The position numbers and the translations under genes are program-made. Shown here piece after piece: positions 16,583-25,731 of a stretch of 64,000 bases of DNA. Position 1 is the stretch's first letter. Each line of letters starts with the position of its first letter. The notes below the pieces were generated by a model. It saw nothing but the letters and a program-made list of their open reading frames with translations. It searched no databases and was not told the origin of the DNA. The DNA lies in NCBI RefSeq assembly GCF_900007165.1, contig NZ_CYGY02000024.1, forward strand, positions 62,301 through 126,300, read 5' to 3'. The stretch comes from Paraburkholderia piptadeniae. GTDB lineage: Bacteria; Pseudomonadota; Gammaproteobacteria; Burkholderiales; Burkholderiaceae.

Positions 16583-17127
16583 GAGCGGTCCGCCGTTTTC
16601 AGATGCAGCGGCAGGCCCGCGACCATCATCGTGACCTGCGTGCTGATCGCGGCAATGCGTTGATTGAGCCGTCCCAGCTCGTCGACATAAAGACGCGTCG
16701 CCGCGCCCAGCGGCACCACGCCGAGCCCGATCTCGTTGCTGACGACGATGATCTTCGCGCGTGCCTGCGCGAGCGTTTCTTCGAGCATCGCGAAGCGCGC
16801 GAGGTAATCGTCGAGCGGCGGCGAGCCATCGGCGGGGCACAGCAGGTTCGCGAGCCACAGCGTCAGACAGTCGATCAGCACGCACTGCCCCGGCTCATCG
16901 ATCGACGCGAGCGCTTGCGGCAAGTCGAGCGGCGCTTCGAGCAGCGCCCAATGCGCGGGCCGCCGCTCGCGATGGCGCGCGACGCGCGCGGCGAACTCGT
17001 CGTCGCCGATCCGCGCGGTCGCGACATAGGTGACGGGCAGCGCGCTCGCGGTCGCGAGCCGTTCGGCGTGCAGGCTCTTGCCCGAACGCGCGCCGCCGAG
17101 GACGAAGGTGAGGTCGCGGGAAATCAT
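16579..17127 (-). CDS. cobU: Adenosylcobinamide kinase / adenosylcobinamide-phosphate guanylyltransferase
   Basis: A bifunctional cytoplasmic enzyme of 182 residues that phosphorylates adenosylcobinamide and adds GMP to give adenosylcobinamide-GDP, the substrate of CobS. It has a P-loop at the extreme N-terminus (LGGARSGKS), the [14 protein letters not shown] segment, [16 protein letters not shown] carrying the guanylylated His region, and [11 protein letters not shown]. It is the first gene of the minus-strand operon and overlaps cbiB. The cobQ start is 99 bases away on the other strand, and no riboswitch fits in that gap. Confidence 0.95.
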   Translation of the reverse strand: MISRDLTFVLGGARSGKSLHAERLATASALPVTYVATARIGDDEFAARVARHRERRPAHWALLEAPLDLPQALASIDEPGQCVLIDCLTLWLANLLCPADGSPPLDDYLARFAMLEETLAQARAKIIVVSNEIGLGVVPLGAATRLYVDELGRLNQRIAAISTQVTMMVAGLPLHLKTADRS

Positions 17128-17226
17128 CGCGTGATTGTACCGACAGTGTCCGCATGTGCCGTGACGAATGCGCGCGCTCGCAAGCGCGATGGGATAATGC
17201 GGGCTTCCCTTCCTCCGACTGCGCGC

Positions 17227-18777
17227 ATGGCCACCGTGTCCGCTTTTTCTTCCGTTTCGACCGAAGCGCCCGACGTGCCCCTCGATATGTCCTTGAACGT
17301 GCCGCGTGGCACGCTGATGATCCAGGGCACGACGTCCGATGCGGGCAAGAGCACGCTCGTTGCCGGCCTGTGCCGTCTCGCGCGGCGCGCGGGCGTGCGG
17401 GTCGCGCCGTTCAAGCCGCAGAACATGGCGCTCAATAGCGCAGTGACCGTCGACGGCGGCGAGATCGGCCGCGCGCAGGCGTTGCAGGCCGTGGCCGCGG
17501 GCATCGACGCGCACACCGATCTGAACCCCGTGCTGCTCAAGCCGACGAGCGACCGCGGCGCGCAGGTAATCATTCACGGCAAGGCGCGCATGAATCTCGA
17601 CGCGCGCGCGTATCACGACTACAAGCCCGTCGCGTTCGAAGCGGTGCTCGAATCGTATGCGCGCCTGAAGGCGTCGTACGACACGATCTTCGTCGAAGGC
17701 GCGGGCAGTCCCGCCGAAATCAATCTGCGCGAGCGCGACATCGCGAACATGGGCTTCGCGGAAGCCGTCGATTGCCCCGTCGTGCTCGTCGCCGACATCG
17801 ATCGCGGCGGCGTGTTCGCGCATCTGACGGGCACGCTCGCCTGTCTCTCTGAAAGCGAGCAGGCGCGCGTGCGCGGCTTCGTCATCAACCGCTTTCGCGG
17901 CGACGTCAGCCTGCTGAAGCCGGGGCTCGAATGGCTCGAAGCGAAGACAGGCAAGCCCGTGCTCGGCGTCGTGCCGTATCTGCACGGCCTCACGCTCGAT
18001 GCCGAAGACATGCTGCCGCGCGAGCTGCGCGCCACGCACGCAGGCGACGCCGCGCGGACCTTGCGCGTCGTCGTGCCCGCGCTGCCGCACATCAGCAATC
18101 ACACGGATTTCGATGCGCTACGCGCGCATCCGCAAGTCGACTTTCACTACGTGCGCGCGGGCAGCGCGCCGCCGCCCGCCGATCTGATCATCCTGCCCGG
18201 CTCGAAGAACGTGCAGGGCGATCTGGCGTTTCTGCGCGCGCAGGGCTGGGACGCCGTGTTGCAGCGTCATCTGCGCTACGGCGGGCGCGTGATCGGCGTT
18301 TGCGGCGGCATGCAGATGCTGGGGCGCGAAGTCGCGGACCCGCACGGCGTCGAAGGGCCGCCCGCGACGGTCGCCGGACTCGGCTGGCTCGACTTCTCGA
18401 CGACGCTCACGCGCGACAAGACGCTCAAGAACGTGACGGGGCGCCTCGCTGTCGATGCCGCGGACATCGCCGGCTACGAGATCCACATGGGCGAGACGCA
18501 AGGCCCCGCGCTCGACGCGCCCGCGCTGCTGCTCGACGATGCGGACGGCCGCTCGCGTCCCGACGGCGCCCGTTCCGCCGACGACCAGATTCTCGCGACC
18601 TACGTGCACGGTCTCTTCGACACGCCCGCCGCATGTGCGTCGCTGCTCGCGTGGGCAGGGCTCGCGAACGCCGAGCCCGTCGACTATCCGGCGCTGCGCG
18701 AGGCGTCGCTGGAGCGACTCGCCGATACGCTCGCCGCGCACCTCGACCTGAAGCGCATGTGGGCGGCTGTCGGTTGA
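17227..18777 (+). CDS. cobQ: Cobyric acid synthase
   Basis: A glutamine-dependent amidase that converts adenosylcobyrinic acid a,c-diamide to adenosylcobyric acid. The 516-residue product has an N-terminal MinD-like ATPase domain ([14 protein letters not shown]-loop, [10 protein letters not shown]). The C-terminal class I glutamine amidotransferase domain has the nucleophile in [10 protein letters not shown] and the histidine in YEIHMGET, then YVHGLFD. In-frame alternatives at 17197 and 17290 exist and ribosome binding sites are weak. Start 17227 gives a length close to the family. It is divergent from cobU. Confidence 0.95.
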   Translation: MATVSAFSSVSTEAPDVPLDMSLNVPRGTLMIQGTTSDAGKSTLVAGLCRLARRAGVRVAPFKPQNMALNSAVTVDGGEIGRAQALQAVAAGIDAHTDLNPVLLKPTSDRGAQVIIHGKARMNLDARAYHDYKPVAFEAVLESYARLKASYDTIFVEGAGSPAEINLRERDIANMGFAEAVDCPVVLVADIDRGGVFAHLTGTLACLSESEQARVRGFVINRFRGDVSLLKPGLEWLEAKTGKPVLGVVPYLHGLTLDAEDMLPRELRATHAGDAARTLRVVVPALPHISNHTDFDALRAHPQVDFHYVRAGSAPPPADLIILPGSKNVQGDLAFLRAQGWDAVLQRHLRYGGRVIGVCGGMQMLGREVADPHGVEGPPATVAGLGWLDFSTTLTRDKTLKNVTGRLAVDAADIAGYEIHMGETQGPALDAPALLLDDADGRSRPDGARSADDQILATYVHGLFDTPAACASLLAWAGLANAEPVDYPALREASLERLADTLAAHLDLKRMWAAVG

Positions 18778-18899
18778 TTCGTTCTCGACGCGAATTAATC
18801 TAAGCCGGGAAGACGGTTTTTCCGATGCATTGGTTCGAATAAAGTCCGTTCCATCGACAGCGCAATCCGCGCCGTCAAACCCTCATCGAAGGAACCGAC

Positions 18900-19334
18900 A
18901 TGAACCTGACCGCGAGCAACAAGGCCGATCTCGCCGCCACGATCCTGCGCGTCGCGCTGGGCGTGCTGTATCTGGCGCACAGCCTGCAGAAAATCTTCGT
19001 CTTCACGCTGCCGGGCGCGGCGCAATTCTTCGTGTCGATCGGTTTTCCGGGCTGGCTCGCCTATGTGACGACGTTCGTCGAACTGTTCGGCGGGATCGCA
19101 TTGCTGCTCGGCGTGCAGGTGCGCTGGGTCTCGCTCGTGCTTCTGCCGTTCATGCTCGGCGCGCTGTCCGTGCATCTGCCGAACGGCTGGGGCTTTGCGT
19201 CGCCGCACGGCGGCTGGGAATATCCGGCGTTCTGGGCCGTCACGCTCGTCGTGCAGTCGCTGCTTGGCAATGGCCTTTTTGCTGTCGGCGGCGCGAAGGC
19301 GGAGTCGCTGGGGCAGGCGCGCAAGCCCGCTTGA
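18900..19334 (+). CDS. DoxX-family membrane protein
   Basis: A 144-residue inner-membrane protein with four predicted helices, DoxX/YphA family (ILRVALGVLYLAHSLQKIF, TTFVELFGGIALLLGV). DoxX-like proteins have been linked to redox or thiosulfate-related electron transfer, but most have no proven function. An AAGGAA ribosome binding site precedes the ATG. It stands alone and ends at a bidirectional terminator shared with the convergent thioesterase. Confidence 0.88.
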   Translation: MNLTASNKADLAATILRVALGVLYLAHSLQKIFVFTLPGAAQFFVSIGFPGWLAYVTTFVELFGGIALLLGVQVRWVSLVLLPFMLGALSVHLPNGWGFASPHGGWEYPAFWAVTLVVQSLLGNGLFAVGGAKAESLGQARKPA

Positions 19335-19373
19335 TACGGCGATGTGGGGCTGGCGCGCTGCCAGCTTCCCAAC

Positions 19374-19412
19374 AAAAAAACGGCACGCGGGCGTGAGCCT
19401 CGTGCCGTTTTT
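19374..19412. terminator. Bidirectional terminator
   Basis: AAAAAAACGGCACG and CGTGCCGTTTTT arms with a 13-nt loop, between the convergent DoxX and thioesterase genes; A-tract and T-tract allow use from both sides. Confidence 0.8.
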
Positions 19413-19447
19413 GTCGTTGATGGCTTGCAGCGTTCAGTACCCCACCT

Positions 19448-19867
19448 TCAGTACAGCACCATCTGCGTGCACCGGAACAGAGCCATCGTCTTGCCGTTCG
19501 GATCAGTCACCGTCGCGTCCCAGACCTGGGTGCTGCGCCCCAGATGCACGCCTTTCGCGACCGCGCGAATCGTCCCTTCCGTCGACGTCCCGAGGAAATT
19601 GCTCTTCAGTTCGATCGTCGTGAAGTTGCGCGCGTTGTCCGGCAGATGCGCAAGGCACGCGTAGCCGCACGCGGTGTCGGCGAGAGCGATCACAGTCGCC
19701 GCGTGCAGGAAGCCGTTCGGCGCGAGAAGTTCACTGCGCACGGTCAACTCGGCCGTCAGCGTGCTTTCGGCGAGGTCGATCACACGCACGCCCAGCAAGC
19801 CAGGCAACGAACCTTTCTGGCGTTCGTGGAGCCGGTCGATCGTGTAATCGCTGCGCAGTTTGCTCAT
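19448..19867 (-). CDS. PaaI-type hotdog-fold thioesterase
   Basis: A 139-residue hotdog-fold protein of the PaaI/YdiI acyl-CoA thioesterase group. The segment LLAPNGFLHAATVIALADTACGYA matches the family helix that carries the acidic active-site residue after a conserved G-x-x-H. ELKSNFLGTSTEGTIRA is the second half of the fold. The start MSKLRSDY at 19867 is chosen because upstream in-frame sequence is low quality and overlaps the divergent ParA leader. The acyl substrate is not predictable. Confidence 0.85.
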   Translation of the reverse strand: MSKLRSDYTIDRLHERQKGSLPGLLGVRVIDLAESTLTAELTVRSELLAPNGFLHAATVIALADTACGYACLAHLPDNARNFTTIELKSNFLGTSTEGTIRAVAKGVHLGRSTQVWDATVTDPNGKTMALFRCTQMVLY

Positions 19868-20081
19868 AATCCTGGTACTCTCGAAAAAAAGGGAGGGAAG
19901 CGTCCCTCGGGCGCGTAGGGACTTCGACGCGACAGGTTTTGCCGATATTATCAACGGCTGGAATAATCGGCCCACGCCCTGCCAAACGCCCGAGCCGTAT
20001 CGGCGGGCCGCGGAGCGCGGGCGGGCCGGAAATCGAGCGGCAAACCGGCTGGCAGCGCCAGCTATCTTCCCGGGAGAATTC

Positions 20082-20741
20082 ATGACGGTGATCGTGGTGG
20101 CGAATCCAAAAGGCGGTGTGGGCAAGAGCACACTGTCGACCAATCTGGCTGGCTATTTCGCGGCTGAGGGCCAATGGGTCGCGCTCGCCGATCTCGACCG
20201 GCAGCAGTCCGCGCATGCGTGGCTCGATCTGCGCCCGGAAACGCTGCCGGCCATCGAAACGTGGCACGTCGATCCGGACGCGCCTGCCAAGCCGCCCAAG
20301 GGTCTCGAGCAGGCAGTCGTCGATACGCCCGCCGGGCTGCACGGCAACCGGCTGAACGTGGCGCTGTCGCTCGCGGACAAGGTGATCGTGCCGCTGCAGC
20401 CGTCCATCTTCGATATTCTCGCGACCAAGGAATTTCTCGAGCGGCTCGCGAAGGAAAAGGCGGTGCGCAAAGGCGCGATCGAGATCGGCGTGGTCGGCAT
20501 GCGCGTGGATGCGCGCACGAAATCGGCGGACCAGTTGCATCGCTTCGTCGAGGGGCTCGACCTGCCCGTGCTCGGCTACCTGCGCGATACGCAGAACTAC
20601 GTGCAACTGGCGGCGCACGGCCTGACGCTGTGGGACGTCGCGAAAAGCCGCGTCGAGAAAGACCTGGAGCAGTGGGAGTCGATCACTGCCTGGCTCAACG
20701 GGAAAGGCCCGGGCGGGAAGGGGAGCGGGAAGAAAGGCTGA
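20082..20741 (+). CDS. ParA/MinD-family ATPase (orphan ParA)
   Basis: A 219-residue ParA-type ATPase with the deviant Walker A motif NPKGGVGKST near residue 9, ALADLDRQQSAHAW (Walker A' aspartate) and VVDTPAGL (Walker B). It lacks the N-terminal DNA-binding extension of long ParA proteins. The start is fixed by GGGAG 6 bases upstream. No parB lies nearby, and the neighbours are panD and a thioesterase, so it is an orphan. Such proteins can position cargo such as chemoreceptor arrays, cellulose synthase or plasmids; the cargo here is unknown. Confidence 0.88.
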   Translation: MTVIVVANPKGGVGKSTLSTNLAGYFAAEGQWVALADLDRQQSAHAWLDLRPETLPAIETWHVDPDAPAKPPKGLEQAVVDTPAGLHGNRLNVALSLADKVIVPLQPSIFDILATKEFLERLAKEKAVRKGAIEIGVVGMRVDARTKSADQLHRFVEGLDLPVLGYLRDTQNYVQLAAHGLTLWDVAKSRVEKDLEQWESITAWLNGKGPGGKGSGKKG

Positions 20742-20777
20742 AGGCGGCTCTTCGTTCTGAGAGCCGCTTCAGCCTTT
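20733..20777. terminator. Long terminator hairpin between parA-like gene and panD
   Basis: Arms AAAGGCTGAAGGCGGCTCT and AGAGCCGCTTCAGCCTTT pair over 18 bp with one bulged G and an 8-nt loop. The ParA stop codon lies inside the 5' arm. It sits between convergent genes and is symmetrical enough to act on both. Confidence 0.75.
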
Positions 20778-20806
20778 GTTGCTACCGACGGTGGCTGGCG
20801 ATCGGA

Positions 20807-21193
20807 TCAGGTCCAGCTTTGCGTCGGCACGTGATCGCGGCTGCCCTTGATCACGTTGTTTTCGTCGACGAACACGAGGTTCGGCTTCCAGCCGGCCTTC
20901 AGCTCTTCTTCGTCGACGTTCGCGAACGCCGCGATGATCACGAGATCGCCCAGCTGCGCGCGCCGCGCCGCCGAGCCGTTCAGCGAGATCATGCCGCTGC
21001 CGCGCTCGCCCTTGATCGCATACGTCGAAAAGCGCTCGCCGTTGTTGATGTTCCAGATGTCGATGCGCTCGTTCTCGACGATGTTCGCCGCTTCCAGCAG
21101 GTTTTCGTCGATCGCGCACGAGCCTTCGTAGTGCAGCTCGCAGTGCGTGACCACCGCGCGGTGAATCTTCGACTTCAGCATGTTGCGTTGCAT
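20807..21193 (-). CDS. panD: Aspartate 1-decarboxylase
   Basis: PanD makes beta-alanine from aspartate for pantothenate and CoA. It is a pyruvoyl enzyme matured by self-cleavage between Gly24 and Ser25, visible here as YEGSCAID. The 128-residue length, the N-terminal [13 protein letters not shown] and the later [19 protein letters not shown] and [14 protein letters not shown] segments are typical. It lies 85 bases downstream of panC on the same strand, so both enzymes feeding pantothenate are probably co-expressed. panB is not in this window. Confidence 0.97.
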   Translation of the reverse strand: MQRNMLKSKIHRAVVTHCELHYEGSCAIDENLLEAANIVENERIDIWNINNGERFSTYAIKGERGSGMISLNGSAARRAQLGDLVIIAAFANVDEEELKAGWKPNLVFVDENNVIKGSRDHVPTQSWT

Positions 21194-21278
21194 GGCTAAT
21201 CCTTTGGCGTTGCTACTGCTTTGGCTGCTTTGGCCACGTTGGGCCTGGTCCGGGCGCGAATCGGCGCCGCGGTTGAGT

Positions 21279-22451
<1,173 letters not shown>

Positions 22452-23324
22452 TCAGGCCGGCAGGTAAGCCAGCCGCACGTAAATCGGCGCGAACGGCTCG
22501 GCCTGCGTGATCTCGATCAACGATTCACGCGACAGCTCGAGCATCGCGATAAAGTTCACGACGACCACGGGTACGCCGCGCGTCGTGTCGAACAACTCCG
22601 AAAACTCCATGAAGCGAGCGTTCTGCAGCTTGCGCAGGATCACGCTCATGTGCTCGCGCACGGACAACTCCTCGCGCGAAATCTTGTGATGCTGGACGAG
22701 CTTCGCCCGCTTGATCACGTCGGCCCACGCGGCGCGCAGGTCGTCCGTGTTCACGTCCGGGAAGCGCGGCGTGATGCTCTGCTCGATGTACACCTCGGCG
22801 CGCAGGAAGTCGCGGCCGAGTTGCGGCAACTGATCGAGGCGCTGCGCCGCGAGCTTCATCTGCTCGTATTCGAGCAGGCGGCGTACCAGTTCGGCGCGCG
22901 GATCTTCCGCATCCTCGCCCGTGTCCGCCTTCTTCACGGGCAGCAGCATGCGTGACTTGATCTCGATCAGCATCGCCGCCATCAGCAGATATTCGGATGC
23001 GAGTTCGAGATTGGTCTTGCGAAGCTGTTCGACATAGCCGAGATATTGGGCCGTCACTTCGGCCATCGGAATGTCCAGCACGTTGAAGTTCTGCTTGCGG
23101 ATCAGGTACAGCAGCAGATCCAGCGGGCCTTCGAAGGTCTCGAGAAAGACTTCGAGGGCATCCGGCGGAATGTACAGGTCCTGCGGCAGCTTGAAGAGCG
23201 GCTCGCCGTACAGGCGAGCGAAAGCAATGCCGTCGACGGTGTCGGGCGTCGAGTCGGTAGCGGGCGTGGCGAGCGCTGCGTCGGACTTTTCCGTTGCGGC
23301 GCGAGCCTCGTCGGCGGTGGTCAC
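22452..23324 (-). CDS. scpA: Segregation and condensation protein A
   Basis: ScpA is the kleisin subunit of the SMC-ScpAB chromosome condensation complex. The 290-residue product has the N-terminal kleisin helix region with the signature FEGPLDLLLYLIRKQNFNV near residue 65. It also has MAAMLIEIKSRMLLP and the C-terminal winged-helix segment ending VRLAYLPA. The frame begins with GTG directly abutting the TAA of the DUF3460 gene, with no visible ribosome binding site. Translation is therefore probably coupled to the upstream gene. The first 40 residues are low complexity and the true start could lie a little downstream. Confidence 0.93.
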   Translation of the reverse strand: MTTADEARAATEKSDAALATPATDSTPDTVDGIAFARLYGEPLFKLPQDLYIPPDALEVFLETFEGPLDLLLYLIRKQNFNVLDIPMAEVTAQYLGYVEQLRKTNLELASEYLLMAAMLIEIKSRMLLPVKKADTGEDAEDPRAELVRRLLEYEQMKLAAQRLDQLPQLGRDFLRAEVYIEQSITPRFPDVNTDDLRAAWADVIKRAKLVQHHKISREELSVREHMSVILRKLQNARFMEFSELFDTTRGVPVVVVNFIAMLELSRESLIEITQAEPFAPIYVRLAYLPA

Positions 23325-23510
23325 TTAGAAGTTCTGGTAGTAGACGTACGGCGTCTGCCTCACGCGCGCAGCCTGATTTGACGCGCGTTCGTCGAGGTCG
23401 ATCGGCTGCTTGTCCCACAGGAGCGCACGGCCGCGACGCTGCTCTTCCTCCAGAGTGGGCTTTTGCTGCTTCAGTTGGTTCAGGAACTGCGTGATATCCG
23501 ATTGATACAT
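23325..23510 (-). CDS. DUF3460 family small protein
   Basis: A 61-residue charged protein (MYQSDITQFLNQLKQQKPTL at the N-terminus; C-terminus rich in Arg and Tyr) recognisable as DUF3460. This small family is largely confined to Burkholderiales and usually precedes scpA. No function is known. The central part QRRGRALLWDKQPIDLDE is the conserved core. Its stop codon touches the scpA GTG start, so it probably sets scpA translation. Confidence 0.85.
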   Translation of the reverse strand: MYQSDITQFLNQLKQQKPTLEEEQRRGRALLWDKQPIDLDERASNQAARVRQTPYVYYQNF

Positions 23511-23658
23511 GGCTCGACGTCCGTGAATGAAGGTGACGGCGCCCGAAAGATGGCCTGAAACGCGGGGCCGCCGGTGCAGGACAGGATTTTACCGCAAGCC
23601 CGGGCAGGTCAAGCGAAAAGTCGGCGGAACCGCGAGCGGCCCGTGGCGTCCAAGGCGG

Positions 23659-23693
23659 GCACCCGTGACATGCGCTGCGTATGTCACGGGTGC
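23659..23693. promoter_or_regulatory. Perfect 13-bp inverted repeat, candidate operator
   Basis: GCACCCGTGACAT, 9-base spacer, ATGTCACGGGTGC. It lies in the 396-base region between the divergent DUF3460-scpA and tamA-tamB units (23511-23906), and no T-tract follows, so a terminator is unlikely. No other feature was recognised in this intergenic region. Confidence 0.45.
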
Positions 23694-23906
23694 GTTGGCA
23701 CGGGCTGGCGCGACGCGTTCGATGAATTGCCGCGAGCGCCGATGTGGTCAAATAGCGGGGGTTTCCCTTGCGCCTTGCTTGACTGGCCGGGTATCGGCAT
23801 TCTTCAACAAATCGTCAAAATGAGCCGGAGGTCGTGTTTGGCGGGGTGGACCATCGAGCGGTCATGCAGACGCCGCAACGAAATCCTGGTGCAAGACCGT
23901 CCCGCG

Positions 23907-25688
23907 ATGCAGCGCGCATCGTATGCGGCGGTGCTGCTGCGCGCGTGCCTGTCGTGCGGGCTCTGCGTGCTGCTGATGATGACGGCTTCGCACGCCAACG
24001 CCGCGCGCGCAAAGCCGTCGTTCAAGGTCGACGTCGAGGCTGAGCCGCGCTCGCTGCGCAAGCTGCTCGAAGAACATCTCGACATTTCCCGCTTCGCGAA
24101 ACGCGACGATATCTCCGCCGAGCAGTTCGATTTCCTCGTGACGGCCACGCCGCAGCAGGTGCGCGATCTCGCGTCGACGCAAGGCTATTTCACGCCCGTC
24201 GTGCGGACCGACGTGCGCACGGTGGACGATAAAAAAGAGGTGCGCGTTTCCGTCGATCCGGGCCCGCGCACGACGATCTCGTCGATTTCGCTGTCGTTTC
24301 GCGGCCCGGTGCTGACGGAAGACCCGTCGCAGGAAAACGCGACGCGCTTCGCGTTCTCGCTGCACGAAGGCGATCCGTTCACGCAGTCGGACTGGGACGA
24401 CGCGAAGGAGGCGGCGCTGAAGGCGCTCCAGGCGCGCCGCTATCTGGGCGCGAAGATCGCGCGCTCCGAGGCGCGCGTCGACCCGCGCACGCACGAAGCG
24501 AAACTATCCGTCACCTTCGACAGCGGCCCGACATTCACGATGGGCAAGCTCGACGTGTCAGGGCCGCGGCGCTATCCGGAGCGCATCGTCGAGAACGTGA
24601 ATCCGATTTCGCCGGGCGAAGTCTACGACGTGCAGCGCGTGACGGAGCTGCAGCGCCAGTTGCAGAACACGCCGTACTACGCGAGCGTCGCGATCGACGT
24701 CGGCAACGATACGGAAAAGCCGCTCGAAACGCCCGTGCACGTGAAGGTCAGCGAGTATCCGTACAACAGCGTGCGCGGCGGTGTCGGCTATTCGACGGAC
24801 ACGGGCGCGCACATTCAGGGCTCGTATTCGTATCTCGACACGTTCGGCGCGGCGTGGCCGTTTTCCGTCGCTGGCCGGCTCGACCAGATCCAGCAGTACG
24901 GCGAGGTGAAGCTTTCAATGCCGCCGGGACGCCGTGGCTGGACCAATAGCGCGCTCGCGTCGTACACCAGCACGGACGTGTCCGATACGCGCATCTACAG
25001 CATGCGCGCGGGCGTGCAGCGCACGCGCACGTCGCAGTACATCGACTACGCGTATTCGATCCTGTACTACCAGGACCGGCTGGACCAGAACACCCAGGCG
25101 CCGACGACGAGCCGCGCGCTCGTGCCCGCCTGGTCGTGGACGCGCCGCAATACCGACGATCCGCTGTTCCCGCGCTCGGGCAACCTGCTGCACGTCGAGG
25201 CGGGCTTCGCGGTGAAGGGCTTCCTGACCGACCAGACATTCATTCGCGGCTATGCGCGCGGCCAGCAGTACGTGCCCGTCGGCGCGCGCGACCTGATCCT
25301 GTTCCGCGCTGAACTGGGCGGCGTATTCACGAGCGGGCCGTCGAGCGGCGTGCCGGCGTCGCTGCTGTTCCGCGCGGGCGGCTCGAATTCGGTGCGCGGC
25401 TACGGATATCAGAGTATCGGTAACAACGTCGGCGGCTCGATTCTGCCGACCAAGTACCTGGTGACGGGCTCATCCGAGTATCAGCACTGGTTCAATCGCG
25501 ACTGGGGCGCGGCGGTGTTCTTCGACATCGGCACGGCCACCGACACATGGGGCGAAAAGGTTTTCTTTCCGGGTGTCGGCGTGGGCGCGCGCTGGCGCAG
25601 CCCCGTCGGTCCCGTGAACGTCGACCTCGCCTATGGCATCCGCAACAAGAGCGTGCGGCCTTATCTGACACTCGGCATCGCCTTCTGA
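23907..25688 (+). CDS. tamA: Translocation and assembly module protein TamA (Omp85 family)
   Basis: An outer-membrane Omp85/BamA-superfamily protein that works with TamB in assembling autotransporters and moving lipids or proteins across the periplasm. From ATG 23907 the product is 593 residues. A signal peptide ends near SHANA (residue 32), three POTRA domains follow, about 40-280 (for example GPTFTMGKLDVSGPRRYPE), then a 16-strand barrel. The lid-loop motif GGSNSVRGYGYQS near residue 495 is the Omp85 hallmark, and the last strand ends in Phe. The frame is open far upstream, but only this start gives a signal peptide. tamB follows 43 bases later. Confidence 0.93.
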   Translation: MQRASYAAVLLRACLSCGLCVLLMMTASHANAARAKPSFKVDVEAEPRSLRKLLEEHLDISRFAKRDDISAEQFDFLVTATPQQVRDLASTQGYFTPVVRTDVRTVDDKKEVRVSVDPGPRTTISSISLSFRGPVLTEDPSQENATRFAFSLHEGDPFTQSDWDDAKEAALKALQARRYLGAKIARSEARVDPRTHEAKLSVTFDSGPTFTMGKLDVSGPRRYPERIVENVNPISPGEVYDVQRVTELQRQLQNTPYYASVAIDVGNDTEKPLETPVHVKVSEYPYNSVRGGVGYSTDTGAHIQGSYSYLDTFGAAWPFSVAGRLDQIQQYGEVKLSMPPGRRGWTNSALASYTSTDVSDTRIYSMRAGVQRTRTSQYIDYAYSILYYQDRLDQNTQAPTTSRALVPAWSWTRRNTDDPLFPRSGNLLHVEAGFAVKGFLTDQTFIRGYARGQQYVPVGARDLILFRAELGGVFTSGPSSGVPASLLFRAGGSNSVRGYGYQSIGNNVGGSILPTKYLVTGSSEYQHWFNRDWGAAVFFDIGTATDTWGEKVFFPGVGVGARWRSPVGPVNVDLAYGIRNKSVRPYLTLGIAF

Positions 25689-25731
25689 TTTCCCACTGAA
25701 CCCACACCGAACCCGATAGCCATTCCCAAGC

